Origin: Thiomicrorhabdus chilensis DSM 12352
GTDB lineage: Bacteria > Pseudomonadota > Gammaproteobacteria > Thiomicrospirales > Thiomicrospiraceae
Reading direction: 5' to 3'
NCBI RefSeq assembly: GCF_000483485.1
Contig: NZ_KI519609.1
Span: forward strand, 479,026 to 543,025
Length of the DNA: 64,000 nucleotides
The translations under genes and the position numbers were made by a program. The notes below the pieces were generated by a model. That model worked only from the letters and a program-made list of their open reading frames with translations, searched no databases and was not told where the DNA came from. Shown one piece after another: positions 54,983-62,800 of the stretch (its first letter is position 1; each line of letters opens with the position of its first letter).

Positions 54983-54991
54983 TGTGTATAA
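54983..54991 (-). promoter_or_regulatory. DnaA box near the nrdA start
   Basis: TGTGTATAA, complement TTATACACA, which fits TTATNCACA exactly; 15 bp upstream of the nrdA ATG. Confidence 0.45.
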
Positions 54992-55118
54992 AAAGTTGGC
55001 AAGAGTTTTTTATGGTTAAAATGGTTTTTTTAGCAAATTCAGAAGCTTAGAAAGGAAAGGCAAAAACATACTCTAGATTGCGCAGATAATACGTTGTGCC
55101 TATCGGATTGCTTTTCTA

Positions 55119-55160
55119 CAAGATGTAGTTGAGCAATGGATTTGCTAACGCAAAATATAG
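55119..55160. promoter_or_regulatory. NrdR box pair upstream of nrdA
   Basis: CAAGATGTAG (55119-55128) matches the core CWATATATWG at 8 of 10, and CAAAATATAG (55151-55160) at 9 of 10. Their starts are 32 bp apart, the three-turn spacing typical of NrdR operators. NrdR represses ribonucleotide reductase genes when (d)ATP is plentiful. Confidence 0.65.
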
Positions 55161-55226
55161 TAGATTTTTGTGTTTGACGCAACACGTTTGAAAACCGCTT
55201 TTTAAGTAAGTCGCACAACGATTTCC

Positions 55227-55280
55227 TGTGGAAAAGTCGATCAATCATGCAGTAAATCATGCCTATAGGGGTGTGGATAA
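55227..55280 (-). promoter_or_regulatory. two DnaA boxes upstream of nrdA
   Basis: TGTGGAAAA (55227-55235, 8 of 9) and TGTGGATAA (55272-55280, exact complement of TTATCCACA). E. coli nrdAB is also controlled through DnaA boxes. Confidence 0.5.
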
Positions 55281-55416
55281 CTATGTTGATGTTTTAAAAA
55301 ATAACTAAATAAAATTTTCTATCTAGGTGTAAAAAAAATTATCGCTGATTTTTAAAAGAGAATCTTGTCGGGACTTGACGATTTTGATTTTATGTTTGTA
55401 TCCAAAGATTCAGGAC

Positions 55417-56472
55417 TTAAGGTTGCCGAATGCAGTTTTTAAGTTCTTGTTCAAATGCTTCGAGGTTGAAAGCAGGCTCTTCTTTGATAAGCAATTCAAA
55501 ACGCGAGTCGCGCCGGTAGGCGATGTATTCTCGACTGACGTGATGCTGGCTCCACTGAAAAAGCATCCAGGGCTTTCCGACTTTAAAAAGTCCTTTGGCG
55601 CGTTGGATTTTGACCAGGCCTGTCAGTTTTGGCAGGGATTCAAATAATCGTTGCAGTGCTTGCCAGTCAAAGATGAGCTTTGCGTCAAACTCATAACCTA
55701 ACGACAGAACGCCCTGTTCCCGCTTATGCATGGTTTTAACTTGGACACCAAAATCGATGTGGCTGAATGTCACTTTGTCCTGTTGTGGTGAAGTTGTGTG
55801 TGAGTGACCACTACGATCGGTGTGATGCAGAATCGTCTTGAATCCAGGTTCTTGAATTACCGGTGTCGTGGTCGGCAGGTCAATCAATCTTTGATCGACC
55901 TCGGCATGATTGCAGAGGATTGGGTCTTTGGGCGGATAGAGGCTTCGGCAATGCGCCTGCAGTTTGGCGATTTGTTCAGGTTGTGCCAGGTCCTGCTTGT
56001 TGAGGAGAATAACATCTGCCATGTTGAGCAGGTTTTGCTGGATGGTGTAGGTGTTTAAGTCATCAATGCGCGTGGCGGCACTGTCAATGACCGCAAAGAA
56101 CGTTTGTAGGCGGATTCTGTTGGCCGCCTTCAAGGAGAGCAGGATGTCATAAATCACATCGGGTTCTCCCAGGCCTGTCGGTTCAATCAGGATTCTGTGC
56201 GGGTATTGCGTTGCATCGAGAATCTGTTGCAAGCTCTGTTTGAGTTCGTTTTGGGCGCTGCAGCAGATACAGCCTCCGGGCAGCTCCACTACCTGGACGT
56301 TGTGGTGTCCAGAGAGGATGCCGCCGTCAATGCCCATGACGCCGAATTCGTTTACCAGTAGCGTCCAACGTTCGTCACTTGGCTTTTGTGATAGCAGGTG
56401 ACGAATGAGGGTGGTTTTTCCGGAACCCAGGCTGCCACTGATGAGGTTAACGTGTGTGAGCTGTGGATGCAT
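55417..56472 (-). CDS. CobW/G3E-family GTPase (metal chaperone type)
   Basis: 351 residues from the ATG at 56472; the longer frame to 56613 adds non-family sequence. Walker A LISGSLGSGKTTLIRHLL (about 9-26), LVNEFGVMGIDGG (switch), the metal-binding GGCICCSAQNEL (CxCC near 66-70), LLNKQDLA (G4). A His-rich stretch HHTDRSGHSHTT lies before the C-terminal CobW domain. Likely moves zinc or another metal to a client protein; the client is not indicated. Octamers at 55615 and 56170. Confidence 0.9.
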   Translation of the reverse strand: MHPQLTHVNLISGSLGSGKTTLIRHLLSQKPSDERWTLLVNEFGVMGIDGGILSGHHNVQVVELPGGCICCSAQNELKQSLQQILDATQYPHRILIEPTGLGEPDVIYDILLSLKAANRIRLQTFFAVIDSAATRIDDLNTYTIQQNLLNMADVILLNKQDLAQPEQIAKLQAHCRSLYPPKDPILCNHAEVDQRLIDLPTTTPVIQEPGFKTILHHTDRSGHSHTTSPQQDKVTFSHIDFGVQVKTMHKREQGVLSLGYEFDAKLIFDWQALQRLFESLPKLTGLVKIQRAKGLFKVGKPWMLFQWSQHHVSREYIAYRRDSRFELLIKEEPAFNLEAFEQELKNCIRQP

Positions 56473-56515
56473 GTGCGTAATGTTAAAAGCTGGGTGTGGT
56501 CTGCATTTGCATGGC

Positions 56516-57562
56516 TTAGAGTTCGCTTTCGCCGCACACCCGGTTTCTGCCCGAGGTTTTGGCTTTATACAGACATTGGTCAACACGATGGAAGAGCTTG
56601 TCCAGATCCTCACCCATCTGATACATGGCCACCCCGGCGGAAATGGAAAGACTCAGGGTTTGCTGATTGGTTTTGATCTGCAATGGGCGAGCATTTATTT
56701 TAGTGCGAATGTTGTTGGCCACTTGAATGGCCGCATCGTATTGAGTGTTGGGCAAAAGGACAACAAATTCCTCTCCGCCAAAACGGGCGATGCTGTCTTG
56801 GCCTTTGGTTTCTTTGTGCAACAGTTTGGCAATGTATCGGAGTACGCTGTCACCAATCAGGTGGCCGAAGGTGTTATTGACTTGTTTGAAGTGATCCAAG
56901 TCCAAAAGAATAATGGCAAAACTGGCTTGTTGTTCCTGGGCGTTTTGGCTCAATTTCTTGATGATTTCGTTGAAGCCGCGACGGTTGGGGATATTCGTCA
57001 GTTCATCGGTTTTGGCGATGGTGGTGGTGCGTTCCAGTTCTTCTTTTAACAGTCGAACTTCTTCTGAGGTGCGAACCACTTCTTTTTCCAGGTGTTGCGT
57101 ATCTTTCACAATGCCGTTTACATTGGGAAGGACGTCATTGTGCAGCGTATCCGCTACAGCCTGAGGCAGGTCGTATTGGCTAAGACTGGCCAAGCCGGCG
57201 TCAAGTTTCTCTTGTCTTTGCTTTGAATCTTGAATCCAGTTTTCAAGCGTTGATAGAAGGTCGTTTAGAAGTTTGCAGGCCTTTTCAGCCGGTAACGCTT
57301 TGTAGAGTATCTGGGTAATCAGCGTAATATAAAGCTTTTCGGCGGTTTCGTTATCATAATTGTTTTCACGGATTAAGCGCTCCACTTCTTCACTGAAGTA
57401 AGGGTCTGATTGGCTCAGGAGTTCATACATGAGTGTAAAGTGAACGGGATTGCTGGGCACTTTAAGTGCCTGGATTTTATCCAGACTTTTTTGAGACCAT
57501 TCGTGACTTGTTTTTGAATCGGCTGAATAGCGTTGGATAACCGAATTTTCGTCTTTTTTCAT
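56516..57562 (-). CDS. cytosolic diguanylate cyclase (GGDEF)
   Basis: 348 residues with no TM. The N-terminal 165 residues are helical (WSQKSLDKIQALKVPSNPVH) with coiled-coil EKEVVRTSEEVRLLKEELER before the catalytic domain. TDELTNIPNRRGFNEIIKKL and FGGEEFVVLLP (GGEEF at 262) are intact, so active synthesis of c-di-GMP is likely. The I-site is KxxD rather than RxxD. It ends 43 bp before the CobW gene runs the same way. Confidence 0.9.
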   Translation of the reverse strand: MKKDENSVIQRYSADSKTSHEWSQKSLDKIQALKVPSNPVHFTLMYELLSQSDPYFSEEVERLIRENNYDNETAEKLYITLITQILYKALPAEKACKLLNDLLSTLENWIQDSKQRQEKLDAGLASLSQYDLPQAVADTLHNDVLPNVNGIVKDTQHLEKEVVRTSEEVRLLKEELERTTTIAKTDELTNIPNRRGFNEIIKKLSQNAQEQQASFAIILLDLDHFKQVNNTFGHLIGDSVLRYIAKLLHKETKGQDSIARFGGEEFVVLLPNTQYDAAIQVANNIRTKINARPLQIKTNQQTLSLSISAGVAMYQMGEDLDKLFHRVDQCLYKAKTSGRNRVCGESEL

Positions 57563-57719
57563 TGCCGAATCTCTTACAAAGCTTTCGTTGCGTTTAAAAA
57601 TACTAAAAAAATTAGCGTTACAATTCTACATCAAAAGCGTCTCTGGCTGAATTTCTAAATCATCTAAAGTGTTCGGAATAAGCAAAAATCATCATGATTC
57701 ATTCCCAAGCTTCATTTTT

Positions 57720-57748
57720 TTGTCATAAAGCGGTCATCAAATTGTTAT
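57720..57748 (+). promoter_or_regulatory. Pho box (PhoB-type operator)
   Basis: TGTCAT (57721), GGTCAT (57732) and TGTTAT (57743) repeat with an exact 11-bp period. The 18-mer TTGTCATAAAGCGGTCAT matches the enterobacterial Pho box consensus at 15 of 18. It is 50 bp before the lipoprotein ATG, suggesting induction by phosphate shortage. Confidence 0.6.
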
Positions 57749-57798
57749 GTTGGCTTCGTAAACTTAGAGCGTTTTTAATTTCACGAAGGAACGGTAAA

Positions 57799-58359
57799 AT
57801 GAAAAAGTTATTGGTTGCATTGTTGGCTTCAGGCGTTATGGCTGGATGTACGGCTACACAAGAAAAAGCGGTTGACACTAAAGCGCAGGAAGTTGCTCAA
57901 ACGTTGAACAATGATGATCTATATGTGGTTTACCACGATGGACGCATGAACGTATTTTATGATGCAGACCTTTATAAAGAGTTTATGCAGATTGGCGAGA
58001 CTTCTTATCGTAAAACGTTCATTGGAGCTGGCCCTAAAGGCGAAACCGTTGTTCATGGTTTGACCAAGGCAGACAAGAAGAAGTTGGTGGGTATCCCGTC
58101 CATTGAGATGATGGAAGAGCGCATGCCAGTGGCTGAAAACTTCTACGGTGAGATCATCGCTGATGGACGCATTAACGTGTTCAGTGATTGGGGTAACTTC
58201 AAAGCTTTCATGGCGCACGGCGAAGTTCCTTATCGTTTGACCGACATCGGTGCTGGGCCAAAAGGTGAGACGGTTGTTTACGCTTTGACCAAAGAGTCCA
58301 AAAAGAAGCGTCCTGAAGCTCTGATCGCCAAGTTTAAAGCGTTCCACGGAATGAAGTAA
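57799..58359 (+). CDS. lipoprotein with two tandem 65-residue repeats, Pho-box controlled
   Basis: 186 residues from the ATG at 57799 (AAGGA 8 nt upstream). Signal MKKLLVALLASGVMAGC, lipobox MAGC, so lipidated at Cys 17. Two copies of a module: DGRMNVFYDADLYKEFMQIG...IGAGPKGETVVHGLTK and DGRINVFSDWGNFKAFMAHG...IGAGPKGETVVYALTK. Family not recognised. Phosphate-linked regulation is inferred from the operator. A strong terminator follows. Confidence 0.8.
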   Translation: MKKLLVALLASGVMAGCTATQEKAVDTKAQEVAQTLNNDDLYVVYHDGRMNVFYDADLYKEFMQIGETSYRKTFIGAGPKGETVVHGLTKADKKKLVGIPSIEMMEERMPVAENFYGEIIADGRINVFSDWGNFKAFMAHGEVPYRLTDIGAGPKGETVVYALTKESKKKRPEALIAKFKAFHGMK

Positions 58360-58384
58360 GCGAAGCTTGCGATCAGCTTAAAAT

Positions 58385-58411
58385 AAAAGCCGGGCACTGC
58401 CCGGCTTTTTT
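58385..58411 (+). terminator. terminator after the repeat lipoprotein
   Basis: AAAAGCCGGGCA, loop CT, GCCCGGCTTTTTT: 8-bp GC stem with U-tract. Confidence 0.88.
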
Positions 58412-58450
58412 GTTTTCGCCATCTGTTGGTGTGGTGGGTTTGTGAAGGGG

Positions 58451-58654
58451 TTATTTTTTATATTTGATGCCTTCGTGAACCGGGCAGGTTTGAATGCCCA
58501 ATAAGGTATAAATCGGACACCAGCGCAATAGTCCTGTCAGTAGGGGGATGATACCGATGTATCCCCAAACGCCAATGTAATCTGTGGCAGCGGCGATAAT
58601 CAGAAAGAGCCCAATCACTATTCTTATGATTCGATCAAGTTGGCCAACATTCAT
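58451..58654 (-). CDS. DUF2892 (YgaP-type) small membrane protein
   Basis: 67 residues. NVGQLDRIIRIVIGLFLIIA, YIGVWGYIGIIPLLTGLLRW and CPIYTLLGIQTCPV are DUF2892 hallmarks: two TM helices and two conserved Cys. Many relatives are fused to or adjacent to rhodaneses, which fits sulfur metabolism. Upstream, AGTATA and TATACT (about 58707-58727) form an inverted repeat that could be an operator. Confidence 0.88.
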   Translation of the reverse strand: MNVGQLDRIIRIVIGLFLIIAAATDYIGVWGYIGIIPLLTGLLRWCPIYTLLGIQTCPVHEGIKYKK

Positions 58655-58811
58655 TTTTATACTCCTCGGTGGTGGGTTGAATATCTTCGTGCAGGATAGG
58701 CTTATAGTATAACTTGCAATATACTTATTTGAGAACTTGCTTGGTCAAATTTAGCAGGGGATTCGATGTTCTGCTGGTCTGGCAAAGGCTTTAATTTATA
58801 AGGAGTGTCCT

Positions 58812-59195
58812 GTGAGCCAAAAAAGAGTGGATGAGGTAAAGCTGCCGGGTGAGCAATATTCTAGCCGGATACGTGCGCGCTTTTGGATTACCGGGGAGCA
58901 GCAAGGCTATGTTGGGATTGGGCGGATCGAGCTGTTGGAGCATGTTGAGCGATATGGTTCGATAAACCGTGCTGCCAAAGAGATGGGTATGTCCTACAAG
59001 AAAGCCTGGAAGTTAATTGAGGAGATGAATCAGATGTCTGAGCGTCCTTTGGTTGTTAAGGCTCAGGGAGGGCGTTCTGGAGGAGGCACGTCTGTTACCC
59101 ACGAAGGGGAAAAGTTGATTGCACATTTTCGGGAGTTAGAGAAAGAATTGGCCCTGTTTTTGGAGCGAGCTTCGGAAAAGCTTAATAATGTATAA
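58812..59195 (+). CDS. ModE-like winged-helix regulator without a molybdate domain
   Basis: 127 residues from a GTG with AAGGAG upstream. RARFWITGEQQGYVGIGRIE, LLEHVERYGSINRAAKEMGM, SYKKAWKLIEEMNQ and GGRSGGGTSVTHEG match the N-terminal LysR-like DNA-binding domain of ModE. The C-terminal Mop/TOBE molybdate-binding repeats are missing; relatives of this length exist and their signal is unsettled. The porin gene follows 177 bp downstream, an AT-rich gap. Confidence 0.88.
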   Translation: MSQKRVDEVKLPGEQYSSRIRARFWITGEQQGYVGIGRIELLEHVERYGSINRAAKEMGMSYKKAWKLIEEMNQMSERPLVVKAQGGRSGGGTSVTHEGEKLIAHFRELEKELALFLERASEKLNNV

Positions 59196-59372
59196 AATGG
59201 TGCGGGTGCACCATTATTTTTAAATATAAAGTTTTAATTTGCTTCATGTCTGCGTGATTTACTCCGCTTAAAATCTTAATTATTTGAAATGTAAGAAAAA
59301 TTTAATTTTTGGCACTCTGTATGTTTTATGTCTAGCGAGCTTTTTGGATAAATATATTACTGGAGATAAAGC

Positions 59373-60047
59373 ATGAAAAAAGCATTTCAATTAAAGTCAC
59401 TTGTTCTTTCAATGGCGGTTGCGGGTGCAGCCTCAATGGCTATCGCGCCAGCCACGACACAAGCGGGTGTATCAGCCAATATTGGCGCAGTGTCTAACTA
59501 TGTTTTCCGTGGTATCGAGCAGACTGAAAGTGCTTCAGCTTCAGCTGGTTTGGATTACGAAAATGATTCAGGGTTCTATCTTGGTACTTGGGTAGCTGAT
59601 GTTGAAACCGGTCTTGAGTACGATATTTACGGTGGCTGGGCTGGTTCAATCGGCGATGTTTCTGTTGGTTTGGGTGCAACAACTTTCCGTTACACTGATA
59701 CGGCATTTGATTACCCTTACAATGAAGTGAACTTCTCCCTAGGGTATGGCATGTTTACTGTTGGTTACGATAAGGGTGTCTATGAAGATCCAGCGGGCGA
59801 TGTCGATTATGACAACAAGTATATTGGTGTAGAGTATGAAGGATTCTCAGCCACTTATGGTATGTTGGATTCGGACTTGGATGCGGATGATGATGCAAAC
59901 TCTTATTTAGAAGTTGGTTACTCTACTGAGTTGTCAGCAGGTTTGGATGGTTCTGTAACTTATGTTTTATCTACTCCTGAAGATTCTGATTTAGACTCAG
60001 AAACTTACCTTGTATTTGGTGTAAGTAAGTCTTTCGACATTATGTAA
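59373..60047 (+). CDS. TorF-family putative outer-membrane porin
   Basis: 224 residues. Signal peptide about 1-31 (ending TTQAG), then beta-rich repeats: VSANIGAVSNYVFRGIEQTE is the TorF/Gcw_chp start, and GLEYDIYGGWAG and EVNFSLGYGMFTVGYDKGVY are alternating strands. It ends in a Phe-containing SFDIM rather than a terminal aromatic. The solute is unknown. Strong SD-like GGAGAT before the ATG; terminator follows. Confidence 0.85.
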   Translation: MKKAFQLKSLVLSMAVAGAASMAIAPATTQAGVSANIGAVSNYVFRGIEQTESASASAGLDYENDSGFYLGTWVADVETGLEYDIYGGWAGSIGDVSVGLGATTFRYTDTAFDYPYNEVNFSLGYGMFTVGYDKGVYEDPAGDVDYDNKYIGVEYEGFSATYGMLDSDLDADDDANSYLEVGYSTELSAGLDGSVTYVLSTPEDSDLDSETYLVFGVSKSFDIM

Positions 60048-60070
60048 TTTCCTTAGTTAGTTAAAACCTT

Positions 60071-60097
60071 AAAAGACCCGCTTTGCGGGTCTTTTTT
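60071..60097 (+). terminator. terminator after the TorF-type porin
   Basis: AAAAGACCCGC, loop TTT, GCGGGTCTTTTTT: perfect. Confidence 0.9.
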
Positions 60098-60143
60098 GTT
60101 TTAAAGCGGTCTTTAAAAATATGATAAAAAACATTTGAAGATG

Positions 60144-60171
60144 TTGACAATGATGCATAAAAACTTATAAT
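60144..60171 (+). promoter_or_regulatory. consensus sigma70 promoter of tRNA-Met
   Basis: TTGACA, 16 nt, TATAAT: both hexamers exact. A GC-rich discriminator (ACGCGC) follows, typical of stringently controlled stable-RNA genes. Confidence 0.9.
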
Positions 60172-60185
60172 ACGCGCATTCTTTT

Positions 60186-60262
60186 GGCTACATAGCTCAG
60201 CTGGTTAGAGCACATCACTCATAATGATGGGGTCCCAGGTTCAAATCCCGGTGTAGCCACCA
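60186..60262 (+). tRNA. metT: elongator tRNA-Met (CAU)
   Basis: 77 nt with encoded CCA. Acceptor GGCTACA/TGTAGCC, D-arm AGCTCAGCTGGTTAGAGC, anticodon stem ATCA-CTCATAA-TGAT, T-arm CCAGG-TTCAAAT-CCCGG. The sequence is close to E. coli elongator tRNA-Met (GGCTACGTAG). Confidence 0.95.
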
Positions 60263-60270
60263 TATTCTTA

Positions 60271-60297
60271 AAAAGCCCGCCTTGTGCGGGTTTTTTT
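60271..60297 (+). terminator. terminator of tRNA-Met
   Basis: CCCGC, loop CTTGT, GCGGG, then seven T. Confidence 0.85.
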
Positions 60298-60595
60298 ATG
60301 TCTGTAAGAAAAGTTTTCTATTTGTTGCGCGGATGGCTTGTTTGCATTGACCTAGAAAGAGGCGTTTGTTGTTTATTGGTGCATGGGCTGCTTTTGGTTT
60401 GTTGTCTAGCTTTGTGTCTGTCTTATATGTCTGTTTTGAGGGAGGGCTGTAAGTTGTTGTTTTAGTATGTTTAAGTGACTTGATTCAGTAGGTGATAGGT
60501 GGGTTGCACCTGGTTTTTGTGGCAATTGTAGATAATTGTCAGTATTTGGAATGGTGTTTGCTGTAATTTTTGATTAAGTTTAATGGGGGAAGTCG
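60298..60595. other. 298-bp G/T-rich gap with no supported gene
   Basis: The plus strand is strongly rich in G and T and poor in C. Short inverted repeats AGGTG-5 nt-CACCT and CAATT-6 nt-AATTG occur near 60498-60540. No clear promoter for the following gene is visible. GGGGGAAG just before 60596 acts as its SD. Confidence 0.4.
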
Positions 60596-62611
60596 ATGCA
60601 GCATCAACAAGATTCAAGGTCTTATCGGGAGTTTATTCAGTATTTGCCTGAGGTGAAACGATATCTGTCTGAGTTAGAACATCAGGATTTATGGTGGACA
60701 ACGGTTGCGATGGTCGGAAAAATCAATAACGAGAATATCGACCCTCAGCTGTTGGAGTCTATTGTAGACACTCAAAAAGAGTTTCAGAACCTGCGCGATA
60801 TTATGATTGAAGGGTTGATTGGTCGTTACCTGAATCAGGCCAACAGTGAAATCATGTTAAAAGCACAAGCCGTCATTGATATTCTGATTCGAAACCTGTT
60901 TGAGCGCACGGCAGACGTTGGCTTTTTGGCAACGGATAATGATTTGGTTGATTTCATGGCATCGGATGATGTGAGTGAAGAAACGAAAGGGTTTATTCAT
61001 CGGCGCATTGAGGAGTATGTCGCTAAGTATACGGTTTATGATGATGTGTTGTTGGTCTCTCCTGAAGGAAAAGTCAGGGCTAAGTTGGACGAATCCAATC
61101 CAGTGGAAAAAAGCTTTGATCCTCTCATTCAGCAGGCGCTAACGACCGATGAGGAATATGTTGAGGTTTATCGGCATTCCGATCTTTTTCCGGGTAAGCC
61201 GGCCAGCTTGATCTATGCCAAGCGTATCGAGGCTGAAGTATCAGGGCAGCTTCGAGTGGTGGGGGTTCTGTGTCTGAGTTTTAATTTCGAGGATGAGGTT
61301 GAACGCTTGTTCAAGGTTTTGAACAATGAGCAGGATGGTTATGGTGTCATGCTTGTGGATGATTCCGGTAAGGTGTTGGTGGCCAATCATCCTGAGAAGT
61401 ACCCGGTTGGAAAGCAGCAGGCCTGTCAGTATGGCATGAAAGAGCCGGTTAGATCGGGTAACAATTTGTATTTTGCGACAAAAACAAACGGTTATCAGGG
61501 GTTTTATGGTCTGCCGTGGCTGGGTTATGTGGATGTGCCAAGTGAGGTGGCTTTTGATGACAAAAGCAGTAAAAAAGAGATTAATGTCACCATTCCTAAA
61601 GATTCTCCTCTTTATCTAAGGGATTTGGAGGAGACGAACCTAAAGGTAAGCACGCTTTTGTTGATCGTAATCCTGAACGGTAAGATTCTTTCGATCAAGC
61701 GTGATGTTAAGGCCTTTTTGCCTATTCTGGATAGCTTTCAGGATATCAGTGTCGACATTCAGGAAATTTTCAAAGGTTTTATCCACCATATTCATCAGGT
61801 CCTGGTCAAGACCATTCAGGGTAAGGTCGCGTTCAGTGCGGCTTTGGCGGTTGAGGTGATGGATCGAAACTTGTATGAGCGTGCGAACGACTGTCGTTGG
61901 TGGGCTCTTAATAGTACCTTTAGACAAATTTTGACCGAACACAAACAGACTCAGGCAATTTCAGCCGAGCAGGTGGAGCGGCTGACCGAGGTGTTGGCCT
62001 ATATTAATAAGCTCTATACGGTTTATACCAATATCATGCTTTACGATCATAAGGGCAAGGTTCTGGCTGTTTCCAATCCGGCTGAATCCGAGTTGGTCGG
62101 TACTTTATTACCACGGCCGAATGATACGGCGCGCTGTTTGTCTTTGTCGGATACCCAGGCTTATGTGGTTTCTGATTTTCATCAAACCGATTTGTATAGT
62201 GGAAGGCACACTTATATTTACCATGCGGCGGTCAAGGAGTGGGGTAACCTGCAGAAAAACGTGGGTGGGATCGCTTTGGTGTTTGATAGTGAGCCGGAAT
62301 TCGCGGCAATGCTTGAAGAGACACAGCCCAAGTATATTAATAATTTGATAAATGATACGACGTTCAGTGTGTTTGTGGACAGGAGCGGTTTGGTCATTTC
62401 CTCTACTTTGCCGGATTTATCGGTTGGCACTCAGTTTGAGGTTCCTGCGGAGGTGTTGGAAGCCGAATCAGGGCAAAATGATACTGTTTACTGGGAGTGG
62501 CGTAGTCAGCCCTATTTGGTGGGCTACCGTGTGAGTGAAGGGTATCGTGAGTACAAGAATGGCGACGGCTATGAAAACGACGTTATTGCTTTGGTGTTAA
62601 CCGGTATTTAA
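60596..62611 (+). CDS. soluble double-Cache-like sensory protein
   Basis: 671 residues with no signal peptide or TM segment that I can see. Two related halves: MLKAQAVIDILIRNLFERTA then DVGFLATDNDLVDFM (about 80-120), and SAALAVEVMDRNLYERANDC then RWWALNSTFRQIL (about 415-450). Each is followed by a Cache-like sheet (YTVYDDVLLVSPEGKVRA; YTVYTNIMLYDHKGKVLAVS). No output domain (HAMP, MCP, GGDEF, kinase) is recognised. It may bind a ligand in the cytosol and pass the signal to a partner. The next operon is an ABC transporter. Confidence 0.7.
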   Translation: MQHQQDSRSYREFIQYLPEVKRYLSELEHQDLWWTTVAMVGKINNENIDPQLLESIVDTQKEFQNLRDIMIEGLIGRYLNQANSEIMLKAQAVIDILIRNLFERTADVGFLATDNDLVDFMASDDVSEETKGFIHRRIEEYVAKYTVYDDVLLVSPEGKVRAKLDESNPVEKSFDPLIQQALTTDEEYVEVYRHSDLFPGKPASLIYAKRIEAEVSGQLRVVGVLCLSFNFEDEVERLFKVLNNEQDGYGVMLVDDSGKVLVANHPEKYPVGKQQACQYGMKEPVRSGNNLYFATKTNGYQGFYGLPWLGYVDVPSEVAFDDKSSKKEINVTIPKDSPLYLRDLEETNLKVSTLLLIVILNGKILSIKRDVKAFLPILDSFQDISVDIQEIFKGFIHHIHQVLVKTIQGKVAFSAALAVEVMDRNLYERANDCRWWALNSTFRQILTEHKQTQAISAEQVERLTEVLAYINKLYTVYTNIMLYDHKGKVLAVSNPAESELVGTLLPRPNDTARCLSLSDTQAYVVSDFHQTDLYSGRHTYIYHAAVKEWGNLQKNVGGIALVFDSEPEFAAMLEETQPKYINNLINDTTFSVFVDRSGLVISSTLPDLSVGTQFEVPAEVLEAESGQNDTVYWEWRSQPYLVGYRVSEGYREYKNGDGYENDVIALVLTGI

Positions 62612-62679
62612 AGCGAAGGTGCAAGGCCTTTCTGTTTTGGTGCGTTTGTTTATTTATTGGATCATTAATTGTTGTTAAG

Positions 62680-62701
62680 GACCCGTTTAAACGGGTCTTT
62701 T
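62680..62701 (+). terminator. terminator after the double-Cache gene
   Basis: GACCCG, TTTAAA, CGGGTC then TTTT: an 18-bp perfect palindrome and short U-tract. Confidence 0.75.
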
Positions 62702-62800
62702 CGTGATAACTATATGAATTATATTGATTAATAGTTTTTTGGACTGCATTAAGCTTATGTTTATTACGTTTTTATAAAATTGTAATAAATAGGCGGAAAG

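Larger units (their letters stand above)
54968..55416. other. 449-bp nrdA control region
   Basis: No gene is supported; a short frame at 55039-55260 has no homology that I recognise. It contains the NrdR box pair, three DnaA boxes in one orientation and AT-rich stretches. The nrdA leader from the ATG to the first NrdR box is about 150 nt. The CobW gene ends at its far side (both leftward). Confidence 0.6.
1042..61425. repeat. CAGGCCTG octamer family (27 copies over the window)
   Basis: Start positions found by reading: 1042, 1182, 2710, 10787, 11430, 12711, 12861, 13024, 14141, 17471, 23354, 29218, 31971, 33244, 35150, 35790, 38330, 45537, 47319, 47511, 49431, 50808, 51039, 51258, 55615, 56170, 61418. 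About one is expected by chance in 64 kb. Ten are between genes, usually at gene ends; the rest are inside genes, several encoding Gln-Ala-Trp/Cys. Other AGGCCT sites with different flanks number roughly half as many, although chance predicts fifteen times more. Function unknown. Confidence 0.85.

Noticed and set aside
55039-55260. 73-residue reading frame upstream of nrdA
   Set aside because: It lies over the NrdR and DnaA boxes and has no homology or SD that I can see.
54968-55416. Replication origin, because of clustered DnaA boxes
   Set aside because: Three boxes upstream of nrdA are explained by known DnaA control of nrd genes; no dnaA, dnaN, gidA or AT-rich unwinding element lies next to them.
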